64,000 nucleotides of DNA from Ailanthus altissimus. Taxonomy: Eukaryota > Streptophyta > Magnoliopsida > Sapindales > Simaroubaceae. The position numbers were made by a program, and so were the translations under genes. The notes beneath the pieces are model-generated. The model did no database searches. It was not told the DNA's origin and saw nothing but the letters and a program-made list of their open reading frames with translations. The stretch spans positions 16,559,001 through 16,623,000 of the forward strand of contig OX327683.1 in assembly GCA_946807835.1 (NCBI GenBank), written 5' to 3'. The first letter of the stretch is position 1. Every line of letters starts with the position of its first letter. This document shows, one piece after another, positions 1-11,075 of this stretch.

Positions 1-89
1 CTGTGTGTGATATTTTTGCTGTGTGTATAAAATTTTAAAATTATACGTGTACTTAATTAATCACACACTTTATTATCATATGCAAACCA

Positions 90-2815
90 ATTTATCACAT
101 CTAAGGTTAGCTCACTTAGGTAAAAGGACTCTAAAGGAGTTATATGATTAGAAGGCATTTGGTGAGGATAAGTTTAACCACTAGAGTTTTGTGAGTATTA
201 TGTGCTTGAGAAAGCACATAAGGTAAGGTTTAATACTGAAGAGCACAAAAAAAGGGTACTATTAATTATATACACCCGGATCTTTGGGGTTAGCACAAAT
301 AGTCACTTATGGTTGAGTAAGGTATTTTCTCACGTTTATTGATGTTTATTTTAAAAAGTTATGAGTATATGTGTTAAAGAGTAAAGAGAAATTATTTGAG
401 TCATTCAAAACCCGAAAAGCCTTTGTTGAGAATCAAACTTGTAGAAGATTAAGAGGCTAAAATCAGATAATAGTCTCAAGTATTGCAACAAGACATTTGA
501 TAGCTTTTGTGTTAAATATAAAATTGCAATGCACAAAACTATGAGATCAATACCACGATAGAATGGTCTAGCTGAGAAGATGAATATGGTCTTACTTGAG
601 AGAGTTAGATGCATATTGATCAATGCAATGGTGTTTAAGGCATTTTTGGGTGAGGCTATAGTGACGACAGTTTATTTAATCAATAGAAATCATTCTTCAG
701 TAATAGATTTCAAGACATTATGAGAAAAGTGGCTTCACAACCTTTCTAAGTATGATGACCTTAGGATATTTGGTTGCTCATCTTTTGTACATAAAAAACA
801 GGACAAGTTAAAACCTAAAGCCTTAAAGGGGATATTCATAGCGTATCTCGAAGATGTAAAAGGATACAAGATGTGGTGCAATGAGTTGAAACCAGTAAGA
901 AGTATCATATATAAAGATGTGTTATTAGATGAGACAACAAGAAGAAGTGAAGGAAAAGCCTGTGCCAAAGGAATTTTAGCACTAAAAACAGTTGAAGTTA
1001 AAGTAGAACTTAAGAGAAGATCTGAGATACCCCCAGATCAATACTTTAGCATGTTAACCCTTGAAATTAAACAAAAAACACCAGTTAGTTCCTCGAAATC
1101 CATCCAAAATCAGACCAGGACTCTTGAGATGGAACTTAAAGAGTAACAACTAGTCAGAGATAGGCTAAGGAGAATGATAAATCTACCAATAAGGTATGTT
1201 CAAGTAGACATAATTGCTCATGCTTTTAATTATGCATTCACTTTTGAACTTGATAAGCCTAAGATATATAGAGAGGCTATGAAGAGTGAGAATAGTAAGA
1301 AATGAAACCAGGCTATAGAGGATGAGATTAGTTCTTATTATAAGAACAATACCTGTAATTTGATAGAAAGACCTCAAAGTAAGAAACTAATTGGGTGTAA
1401 GTGGGTGTATAAGGTTAAGGAGGGGATACCGAGAGTAGAGCCTATGAGATTTAAAGTTAGGCTAGTGGTACAAGGTTTCACTCAAAGTAAGGGGATATCC
1501 TGCCATGAGATATTCTCACCAGTAGTCAAGCACACACCTATCAAGATTTTGTTAACTATGCGTGTGAACTTTAATTTACATCTAGAGTAGATGGATGTAA
1601 AGATAACTTTTCTATATGGAGAGCTAGATGATAAAATATACATGTCATAGCCACAATGTTTTGAAAAACTCAACATGGAGGATTATGCTTGTTTGTAGAA
1701 AAAGTCATTATATGAATTGAAGCAATCTCTTAGACAGTGGTATAAGGATTTGACGACTTTATGATGACTTATGGGCTTGATAGAAACAAGTATGATGGTT
1801 ATATATACTTTAAGAACCTGAGTAACAAGTTGAGTGTGCATTTACTTTTGTATATGGATGATATGCTTATTACATGCAATGATATAAAAGAAATACAGAA
1901 ATTAAAAAAACTGTTGAGTGGCCAGTTTGAGATGAAGGATTTAGGAGCAGTAAAGTTAATCTTTGGTATAGAAATTGTGAGAGTAAAAAGAGATGTTATA
2001 TTCTTATAACGATAGAGATATATATTCAAGATACTTGAGAGATTTGGTATGTCTAATGTGAAGGTTGTCTCTACTTCTTTGGCCATGTATTTTAAACTTT
2101 CAACAGTACAATCTTCAGAATTCGAAGAGGATAAACTATATATAAGTAATGTACTATATGCTAGCACTGTAGGGAGCATCATATATGTGATGGTTTGCAC
2201 AAGAACAGATATAACATAAACGGTGAGTGTTGTGAGTAGATATATGTCAAATCTAGGAAAAAATTACTGGATTGCAATTAAGTGGGTTTCAAGATATCTC
2301 AAGAGAATATCAAAACAAGGTTTGTTGTACAAAAGGTGCTATGAATGAGGATGAAATGGTAAGAGGATAAGTCAATTCAGATTATGCAGGTGAGTTTGAC
2401 AAGAAAAAATCGTTATCTGAATACATATTTATGGTGTTTGGGTATAATGTGTACTAGAGATCGATGTTATTGTATTTGGTGACAATATCAACCACAAAAG
2501 TAGAGTATATAGCTGTAGGTGAAGCTATATAGGAGGCCATGTGGTTAAAAGGTATTTACACAAAGATGATAGCTATTAAAAACATTGACATTGGTGTGTG
2601 TTGTAATAGCCGCAGTGTCATACACTTAAGTAAGCATCAAGTGTTTTATAAGGGGTCAAAACGCATTGATATGCGACTCTATTTCATTAGAGAGATTTTT
2701 CAAAGTGACGAGATTAATATAACTGATGAACACATGAAAATGCATGTTGTTAAGAGATTCAATCACCATTTAATGTCACTAATTTTAGTGTTTTCTGTAT
2801 TTTTAGCTTGAAATA
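90..2815 (+). pseudogene. Ty1/copia pol remnant (integrase, RT, RNase H)
   Basis: This is the decayed polyprotein of a Ty1/copia retrotransposon, whose enzymes copy element RNA and integrate the cDNA. Order: a GAG-pre-integrase-like start near 90-170, integrase core about 240-900, RT about 1340-2210 and RNase H about 2350-2760. Seen directly: the RT opening K-x-I-G-C-K-W-V-Y-K-V-K near 1390, the catalytic YMDD box at 1851-1862, the F-E-M-K-D-L-G block near 1930, and the RNase H tail where copia elements have a K-R-I-D-M-R (KHIDVR-like) motif near 2660. Many stops and frame changes break it; several stops replace Gln at conserved sites (for example before M-D-V-K near 1590). The 5' part lies outside the window. 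The domain order makes the class secure; the lineage is not resolved. Confidence 0.88.
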
Positions 2816-2833
2816 AAGTGTTCTCCTTAAATT

Positions 2834-4295
2834 GTGATTAATGAATGTTATTTGGACAGGTTTAGGTAAAGTGGACATAACTCTCAATGTAGAAATCAAA
2901 ATGAAGAAATTCTTGAACCTGGTGCAACATGACTCAATCTTACACAAATTTGAAGAATAGTGGAAAAGCCAAATCCAACATGTTATGGGCCAAAAATTGA
3001 GATACAACAGAATCGGACTACAACTCTTACCCAGCTTGACCCAATTCACGTATTTGGACCGTATCTCACAAAATACATACTCAATTGGTATAATTCTTGA
3101 AGCTGTGAATTGCTGACTTTACTATCAACAACTCGTATGTTTATGGTAAAGTCCAAATCAGCCGTTATCATGGACCAAATCGCATTGCAAGTGGGTAAAA
3201 TGGTTGTTGGCCGAATTCTGATGTATCTTTGGAATTTTGCTCATATGTCATTGGATACTCATCCAATTTGCATGAAATTAGTGCCTATGGAAAGAAGAGT
3301 CAAAATTCTACAACTTTCATGTCGGCTGCAGAAGCTGAATTGATTATTTACATTATCAAAAATGCACTGCAAGTGGATACACGAGTTATTGGCCTAAAAT
3401 TATTGAAGATTGATGTCATCAATGACATATGTCCATTCATTGCCTATATAAGGAGACCCTTAGGACATTTTTAATAGAAAATTCTCTCTTCTTTTATTCT
3501 CATTAACATGTATTGTAATTTAGGCTAAAGTTTCTAGCAAGGCTAAGAGATGAACTTTTATGTGTAGTAAATCTACTTCCATGCTTTGATTTGGTGTCAA
3601 GAGCTATAAATGTTGTAAGTTTGGTTTTGATTAAACTCTTATCTATTTTATTTTCTATAATCCAGAGGTTATAATTCTCATGTCTCATATATGTTCAGTC
3701 ATGCTTTTCTTATGTGATTCATATTGATTTATAATTGTTACTGGTTACATTGTTTTATATGTTAATCTTTTACTGCAGTATTGTCAATTTGATATATTGT
3801 CGATCTTGGATAACATGTAAGGGCAATAAATGTTTGATATTCAAGTTAATCTTTTACTGCAATATTGTCAAAATGATATATTGTCGATCTTAGATAACTT
3901 GTATAAATAGCATGATGTGTGTTAATGCTTGCAAAGAGTTTAACTAAATCAAATACATGTGTTATCAAATGTGCTATATATTACATACCTTCCGATTGAT
4001 TGTTTGGGATGTGAAACTTTCAGTTGAGTTATAAATATCGAATCAAAGTATAGAGTAGATTTATAAAGCATAATTGTGATTCTCAAAGCCTTGCTTAAAT
4101 CATCATAAGACATTTTCCTCAATTCATAGACAATTCTATCTCATCCGTTTAAATCAATTAACCCTTTGCTACTGCTTTAATATTTTACTTCACTAACCTA
4201 TTTTGCCAAGAGCTTCCTCGTGGGATCGACACCTCAATCTATACTGCGATAGTCGCGTTATATTTTGAGCGTAAACAATAACAAAGATTGCATCA
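2834..4295 (+). repeat. Probable gypsy-type LTR, third relative of the two solo LTRs
   Basis: Non-coding. It ends in ATCA at 4295 after a stretch (about 4211-4280) that resembles the 3' ends of the solo LTRs at 14971-16456 and 45319-46654: a 'cctcgtgggatcgacacc' block, then 'actgcgatagtcgcg'. A TATA box (cctatataagg) lies near 3444-3454. A possible TGAT start is at 2834, but I find no matching target-site duplication, so the left boundary is a guess. The stretch around 2855-2925 resembles 63,655-63,725. Small ORFs here look incidental. Confidence 0.4.
3761..3900 (+). repeat. Direct duplication, two copies offset by 84 bp
   Basis: A block of about 55 bp starting gttaatcttttactgca occurs at 3761-3816 and again at 3845-3900 with few mismatches. 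It lies in the U5-like part of the probable LTR and looks like a local tandem duplication. Confidence 0.8.
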
Positions 4296-5932
4296 TCTAA
4301 AAATCGTGCATCATCTAAAAATCCCGCAAATATCTTGACGAAGTCACTACCTTCAGTTATGTTTATCCTATCTAAGGATTTAACCAAAGCTATTACTATA
4401 TGAGATTAACGACGATGAGAAGATAAAAGATCTTGAAAAAGATTTTGAGTTAAGCCAATAAGTATGGGATATGTGACAAAGGTGTGAAAGTGAGAAGAAG
4501 CTTGAAAGCACGAAGAAATAGACTGTTGTTGTAGCAATAGAAAGGCTACCGCTGTAGCGGCAATTCCAGAGCCTGAAGTGCTATAGTGAAAAATACGAGT
4601 TCCAACGATTTTAATTTTTTTAAGTTGTTTCAAACACCTTATTTTGGTTCAAACTCGGATTAGGGTTAACTTAGGATGTATAGGTTATATAAAGACCTTA
4701 TTTTTGGCTATAGAACATATCACAACAAAACATAACACATATAAACACAATTAAGAGAGTAATTGTCGTAATCCCTTTTAGAAAGAGAAAGTTCATTGTG
4801 ATTTTTTTTATCCTTGTAAAAGCATATTTTATGAGTATTTTGTAATTTAATAATAAGAAGAGAGATCTTGATCCGCTGTAAATGTTGACAATTACTGAAT
4901 CACATAAATTGCTGTGTGTATTTTTTTTCTAATTCTCTTCTCAATTCTAATTTATTTATTTACTGTATTATTATATTTGCATGTATAAACGCTTCCGCCA
5001 CAACATATTTCTAATTTGCATAACTAAGCAAACGATTTGAAGAAATTCTTAGATGGTTCGATTTGATCACGTTTTCAAACTATTATCTAATAACTTGGCA
5101 AAAGATTTACAATGTATATACATTAATCATTAAATCTAATATTATCATAAATAATTTTTGTATATATAGATATGATAAAATATGATGATTAAGGACTAAA
5201 TAATGTGGTGTAATCAACACCATCTAAACTTTTTATTTAATATGGCAAAGTCAATATTATAACAACAATTTTATAGGGGAAAATTTTATATGAAACTGAT
5301 CACATTATGTCACTAGTTTGACTTGGTATGACTAGCTAATTATTTATGGTAAGTTTTATAAGTAGACAACTAAATTTTGTTTTGATTTAATGGGAAAGAC
5401 AGTTTTGCATATTTTTAAATTACTATAGCACTAAAATATTTAAAATTTCATTAGTCAATTGTTAAATAGCAATCTTTATCAAGAAATAGTTAGTAATGGT
5501 GTTTTTTTTCTTCCAATTATTTGTTTGGTCACATTATGTTAATAAATAGCTATTCTCGTATATGAGTTTTGAATTTATATAATTAAGTTAGTTGTAGATA
5601 TCATGTAAAATAGTATTAATACGATCGGGATTAATTGCAGCCATTGCTTTTAAATTAATCACCATTTTTTAATTATTTTTATTTAATGATAGAGCAACTA
5701 AATGCTTTACATTAATGATTTTCCTTCATAAGACAACATAATCATGCAAGGATTTCATGTCTAATACAATTCAATGATAAGAAATATGATTTTTCTCCGC
5801 ACCTAATCCATTGACTTTGGTACATGAAGTTTTACAATATTAGAGAAAATCAAAGTTATTCTTCTAATTTTTTTATATATGACATTTGTTCTTTAATTTT
5901 TAAAAATTACTTAAAAACTTACTAATTATTTT
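4296..5932. other. Non-coding AT-rich stretch
   Basis: No coding remnant is recognised. Just after 4295 the 15-mer catcatctaaaaatc occurs twice in tandem. A TATA-like tatataaag at 4685-4693 followed by A-rich and T-rich tracts resembles an LTR promoter, possibly copia, but no boundary or TSD was found. From about 5020 to 5932 I see only AT-rich unique-looking sequence. Confidence 0.5.
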
Positions 5933-6116
5933 TGTTGACTTGAAAATTTGGACGACTCCTACTTCAACGAGTAAAATTTATTTTTTTTAGAGAAAATGAA
6001 CACGCCATCGCCATTCTTCACGTGGATTCATGGTATCGAACATTGCAAAAAAAAAAACTTGGTGATGGCCTCACCTGTGGTGAGTACCATCGAGGACCCT
6101 TCGATGCTTAAGTTAG

Positions 6117-6854
6117 TGATAAAAATCAAGGTGGCAACAATAGAAGCAATTATGATCCATTGCACATTAGGGATGGTCCAATCACGAAGGCTAAAGCTAA
6201 GAGAGTGCGTCAAGCTTTGCAGGGGCTTATTGAAGCTAGTTGGGCCAAGACACAAGGGGTTATATTTGCACAAGAAAAACAAGGCCTAGTAAATTTAATT
6301 CAAGCCCAGAATTGAAGAATATATTTGTACTAAATATTAGTGGGCTAATATTAGTAATAAAGTATAATTATGTTATTTAAGATATATTTGGGCGTGCCTA
6401 TACTATTTAAGGTTAGGAAAAAACTTTATTAAAGTTGTTTAATTTATTTCCTTTAAAATTGTCAAAACTGCACAAATAAGGATTGGGGCTAAACCTTCCT
6501 TATTAAGTCTAATCCTTATTTGGCAGGGAATAAGTATATTTCCTTCTGATTTTAAGGTTTCTAAGGGCTATAAATACCTTGTTAAAGCCTTAGAAACAAC
6601 AGACTTTGTTATTTAAAATTTGAGAGAGATTAAAAAACTATCCATGTTTGTTCTTTTGAGAACTTGTGATTCTTTTTATCTAATTCATCTTCTAGTGCAT
6701 AAATCTTACTTATCACTCATCATAAAACCTTGGTTCTTGTCTCTTAATTAGATAACGGGTCTTGGTTCTCTTTCTTATATCTGATTTAGCGTTTCTGGGT
6801 TTGTTAACAACGTATTAGTGTTGGGTTTCACCTTTTTAGGTATAGTTCGCATCA
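6117..6854 (+). repeat. 5' LTR of the CRM-like element
   Basis: Starts tgataaaaatcaagg and ends gcatca. It contains the same CR-motif-coding stretch as the 3' LTR (about 6175-6225) and a TATA-like 'ggctataaatacc' near 6568. It keeps one base (ggcc near 6242) that the 3' LTR has lost. The copy of the C-terminal frame stays open to a TGA near 6313. Confidence 0.95.
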
Positions 6855-6856
6855 GT

Positions 6857-6868
6857 TGGTCTCAGAGC
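6857..6868 (+). other. Primer-binding site, tRNA-iMet type
   Basis: The sequence tggtctcagagc starts two bases after the 5' LTR. It differs at one base from TGGTATCAGAGC, the complement of the initiator-methionine tRNA 3' end used by many plant LTR elements. Confidence 0.88.
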
Positions 6869-7683
6869 TTGGCTATAAATCAGGTTTTACTTATCCTTTG
6901 TTTCATCAATTATGCAATAAATTGTCTGTTAAGCTTTACGCATTTAAATTATCTCCGGTATTTGTTTTCCGCATCTTTATTAATTTAGTTCTATTATTTG
7001 TATTCCCCACACCCAAAAAAAAGAGAAAAAAAAAAGTGTGTGTTGAGACAGATCTTGCTTTTATTAGGTTTACTTCCTACTTTATAAATCCTAATACTTG
7101 AAGGTAACCTTAGCTCAAAGAAAAGCTGTCAGCGTAGATTTACTATTAGTGCGCAAAACTTCTTAATTTAGTTTATTTGCTTTTAATGTGTTTCCTTGTG
7201 CAAAATTGATTCTATGTACTCTCAAATCACCTTGATTCTTGTAATTTCTTCTGATCATTGTCTAATTATTATTCCTTTACTTTTGAAATTTTGTTCCTTT
7301 CATTTTCTTAGTTTCATTAATTAGTATTTTTATTGTTTCATTATTCTTTATTTCATTTGACCCTTGTTGAATTACTGTTTTTTAATTCTAAAATCGTGTT
7401 TCTTTCATTTTCCTTGAAATTCTTGTGTGATCACTCTAAATTTTATGAATTGCTATACTGATTTTAGTTTAAAGAGTCCTTAGTTTAATAAAGAACTTAG
7501 TCAGGAAAGTTGGAGAGGTAAAAGACAAGAGTGTGCAAGTGCATTAGAGGGTAAAAGCTAAATTTAATTGAGTGTTAAACACGAGAGTTGAGTGCTGTTT
7601 ATGAGGGAGTAAGGTTAAACACGCGAGGAAATGTTTATGAGGTATTCTAACCTTCTTCTCAGGTTTTTTTATTTATTTTAATC
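6869..7683 (+). other. Untranslated leader of the CRM-like element
   Basis: About 815 bp between PBS and gag start, T-rich, with no coding signal. Long leaders are normal in this class. Confidence 0.7.
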
Positions 7684-8820
7684 ATGTCACAGAACCAGGA
7701 GAAAAGCATTTTCAATGGAGAAAAAAATGAACAATTCACCTTGCAAGCAATGTTTAATTATTTTGAACATCTAGATAGTGTTCTCAATAATGTTAATGAC
7801 AGATCAGATAAGTTGGAGAAGCAAGATGGTGTGAATGCTAATTTGCCACAAGAACAACAAAAAAAGACTCTGGATCTGCATGAGGATGATGTTGATGATA
7901 ATGGTGCAGATTTGAGAGATGAGGAGTTTGATAGACCTTATATTGTCAATATAGGGAGATATCTTAGAGGCCGTAGAGGTGGTGGTAGAGGCGGTCATAG
8001 ATATAGGCGACCTAGGATGGAAAGGGACTTTGATAGATGGAAATATAGGCAAGATAGGGATTTCAGTTGTATCAAAATGGAGATTCCATCATTCAAATGG
8101 AGGTTAAATCCTGATGTGTATTTAGAATGGGAGAGGAAGGTAGAATTGGTGTCTGAATGCCATCATTTTTTTGAGGAGAAAAAGGTGAGGTTAGCAGCCT
8201 CTGTATTTGAAAATTATGTATTAATTTGGTGGGATCAAAAGGTGCAAGAAAGGAAGAGAAATTGTGATAGACCAATTGACACTTAGGATGAGATGAAGGC
8301 AAATATGAGAAAATGATTTGTTCCTAACCACTATTACCACAAGCTTTATCATAGGTTACAAAGGCTTACTCAAGGAAGTAAAAGTGTAGAGGAATATTAT
8401 AAGGAAATGGAGATTACCATGTGCAAGGCCAATATTGAGAAGGATAGAGAAGCAACAATTGTGAGGTTTCTACATGGGCTAAATAAGAACATAGCTGATA
8501 TAGTCAAGTTGCACCATTACGTGGAGATGGAGGACATGGTTCACATGACAATTAAGGTTGAAAGGCAGCACAAAAGAAGGAGTACGACATCAAAGTATAG
8601 TCCAAATTCGAATTCTTTCTCAACATGGAAGCAAAAATGGAATAAAGGAGAGGATAAAGCACCAAACAGATTCAGGTTTGATCAAAATAGAAGCAAGGAG
8701 GCTGGGAGTAGCCAAGAGAAGGTTTCAAATGATGTGTCATAAGGTCGATCTAGGGATATTAAGTGCTTTAAGTGCCTGGGGAGAGGACATGCTGCTAACC
8801 AATGTCTTAATAGGCATGTA
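7684..8820 (+). pseudogene. gag: gag of the CRM-like element (capsid and nucleocapsid)
   Basis: Gag packages element RNA into virus-like particles. Frame 1 from ATG 7684. An acidic N-terminal part is followed by an RGG-type stretch (R-G-R-R-G-G-G-R-G-G-H near residues 97-107). The retrotransposon gag domain starts about residue 120, with the typical Y-L-E-W-E-R-K-V-E and W-W-D-Q motifs, and continues past the stops to the Y-V-E-M-E-D-M-V-H block near 8520. A CCHC zinc knuckle (C-F-K-C-x4-H-x4-C) lies at 8764-8805. In-frame stops are at 8284 (TAG), 8314 (TGA) and 8740 (TAA). Each sits where this family has Trp, Arg and Gln, so each fits one transition. No frameshift is needed through this part. 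Confidence 0.9.
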
Positions 8821-9570
8821 ATGATCTTGAGGGAGAATGAAGCAATAGAATTAGAATCTGATTTGGGTGAGGAATCTGTGCCACCTTTGGAGGATTGTAG
8901 TGATGTTGAAGGAGAGTATCAGTATCCTAAAGAACAAATGACACTTGTGGTGAGGCGTGCTTTGAATATGCAAGTTAAGGAGGATGACGAAGTGCAACGG
9001 GGGAATATTTTTCATACTAGATGTGAAATCAAGGATAAGGTATGTAGTTTGATTATTGATGGTGGTAGTTGTACTAATGTTGCTAGTACATTGCTTGTAG
9101 AGAAATTGAACCTGCTGACTTTGAATCATCCAAGGCCATACAAGTTGCAATGGTTTTATGATTGTGGAGAAGTAAGGGTGAACAAGCAAATACGAGTTCC
9201 ATTCACCATTGGAAGGTATAGAGATGAGGTCTTGTGCGATATAGTACCGATGCAAGCTGGACATGTGTTGTTAGGGCGTCCTTGACAATATGATAGAAGA
9301 GTACTTCATAATGGGTACAAAAATAGATATACACTCACCAAAGAAGGAAAAACATACACACTCATTCCTTTGACACCGCGACAAGTTTATGAGGATCAGA
9401 TTAGGATTAGAGAGAATGAGCAAAAGTATGAGAGTGGAAAAAAAAGGATTGGAGAGTGAGAATACTGGTGAGGCCGAGAGCTTGAAAGAAAACCAAATTC
9501 AGAGCATGCATGAAAAAGATAAGAGAAGTACAAAGAAAAGGGAGAGCTTGAGTGAAAAGAACTAGAATAA
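8821..9570 (+). pseudogene. Protease region of the CRM-like gag-pol
   Basis: Same frame as gag up to about 9440, so gag and pol were one polyprotein. The aspartic protease core I-I-D-G-G-S-C-T-N-V-A lies at 9052-9084; the catalytic Asp codon is at 9058. The usual D-S-G is here D-G-G. A TGA at 9283 replaces the Trp expected after L-G-R-P. A shift in the A-run around 9437-9445 moves the frame by +1 for about 120 bases of charged, Glu/Lys-rich linker, after which frame 1 resumes. Confidence 0.85.
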
Positions 9571-10415
9571 GAAAAATTGAGTGGTTATGCAAAAGAGAGT
9601 GACATGAGGGTAGCCTATGCGGCTAAGTAATCTATGTATGTATTTGTGTACAAAGACACTTATTTCGTTAACTCTGACCTTGATTCCTCTTTGCCTAGTG
9701 TTGTACAAAATTTGTTGTAGGATTTTGAGGACGTGTTCCCCGAGGATATACCACATAGATTGCCGCCAAATAGAGGGATTGAGCACTAAATTGATTTTGT
9801 GCCTAGTGCACAAATTCCTAATAAACCTGCCTATAGAACTAATCCCGAGGAGACGAAGGAGTTAGAAAGGCAAGTTGTTGAATTAATTGAGAAAGAATAT
9901 GTACGTGAGAGTATGAGTCCATGTGCCGTTCTGTGTTATTGGTACCTAAGAAGGATGGATCTTGGCGTATATGTGTTGATTGTCGTGCCATTAACAAAAT
10001 CACTGTAAAGTATAGACATCCAATTCCTAGGTTAGATGACATGTTAGATGAGTTGCATGGGTCTTGTGTGTTTACTAGGATTGATTTAAAAAGTGAATAT
10101 CATTATATTAGGATGCGTGAAGGTGGTGAACGGAAAACTGCATTTAAAACAAAACATGGTTTATATGAGTGGTTAGTAATGCCTTTTGGTTTAACTAATG
10201 CACCTAGTACATTCATGCGTTTAATGAATTATGTTTTGCGCGCATTTATTGGTAAATTTGTTGTTGTTTATTTTGATGACATCTTAGTGTATAACAAGAG
10301 CATGGAAGAGCATGTTGAACACTTGCAATTATTGCTTAATGTCTTAAGGCAAGAAAAGTTATATGCTAATCTAAAAAAGTGCTGCTTTTGTACAGATAGA
10401 GTTGTATTTTTGGAT
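9571..10415 (+). pseudogene. Reverse transcriptase of the CRM-like element
   Basis: RT copies element RNA into cDNA. Upstream linker in frame 1 has stops at 9628 (TAA), 9718 (TAG) and 9787 (TAA), all at expected Gln sites. The frame moves to 3 near 9935. RT motifs follow in order: V-P-K-K-D-G-S-W-R near 9945, R-I-D-L-K-S near 10077, M-P-F-G-L-T-N-A-P near 10182, and the catalytic Y-F-D-D at 10269-10280. A T-run near 10410-10423 breaks the frame again. The catalytic residues survive although the gene is dead. Confidence 0.92.
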
Positions 10416-11075
10416 TTTTTTTTTCAGCTAAGGGAATTGAAGTAGACGAGGAAAAGGTCAAGGCAATCAAGGAATGGCCGACACCTAAGTTAATTGGGGA
10501 TGTGTGTAGTTTCCATGGTTTGGCAAGCTTTTATAGAAGGTTTGTGAAAGATTTCAGCACCTTGGCTGCACCATTGACGAAGGTGATAAAGAAAAGTGTC
10601 AGATTTAAGTGGGAAAGGGCGCAAGAAGAGGCGTTTAACTTGCTTAAGTATAAACTTTATAGTGCACCATTATTAGCTTTACCTGAATTTACTAAAACAT
10701 TTGAGATTGAATGTGATGCTTCAGGTGTAGTATTGGCGCTGTTTTGATGCAAGAGAGATGACCGTTAGCCTACTTTAGTGGAAAGCTAAGTGGGGCAACC
10801 TTGAATTATCCCACTTATGATAAGGAGCTGTACACATTGGTTTGAGCTTTAGAGATATGGCAACATTATTTATAGCCCAAAGAGTTTGTCATTCACACTG
10901 ATCATGAGAGCTTAAAGCATTTGAAGAGTCAGGAAAAACTCATCCGAAAGCATGCTAAATGGATTGAATTTATTGAGACATTGCCTTATGTAATCAAGTA
11001 CAAACAAAGAAAGGAAACTATTATGGCAGATGCATTATCTAGAAGGTATATTTTACTCACTACTTTGAATGCAAA
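10416..11075 (+). pseudogene. RNase H region of the CRM-like element
   Basis: RNase H removes the RNA strand during cDNA synthesis. Frame 2 covers the connection domain (F-Y-R-R-F-V-K-D-F-S near 10530) and the start of RNase H (I-E-C-D-A-S-G near 10708). After an indel near 10735 frame 1 carries the rest, with stops at 10759 (TGA, Arg), 10843 (TGA, Arg) and 10873 (TAG, Trp). The T-D-H-E-S-L-K-H motif is near 10899 and A-D-A-L-S-R near 11027. Confidence 0.88.

Noticed and set aside
90..2815. RT remnants considered as an endogenous pararetrovirus
   Set aside because: Domain order integrase-RT-RNase H and the YMDD and KHIDVR-like motifs are those of Ty1/copia; no movement protein or coat protein signs were seen anywhere.
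3229..3474. ORF that begins like copia RNase H (C-S-Y-V-I-G-Y...S-A-A-E-A-E)
   Set aside because: Only the A-A-E-A-E word fits; it lies next to a TATA box within a probable LTR, so the likeness is probably chance.
6028..6289. ORFs on both strands at 6.0-6.3 kb
   Set aside because: They cross the LTR junction of the CRM-like insertion, so they cannot be old genes; the real frame here is the CR-tail copy in the 5' LTR.
8851..9264. 137-codon minus-strand ORF
   Set aside because: Shadow of the gag-protease frame on plus, which carries the zinc knuckle and D-G-G protease motifs.
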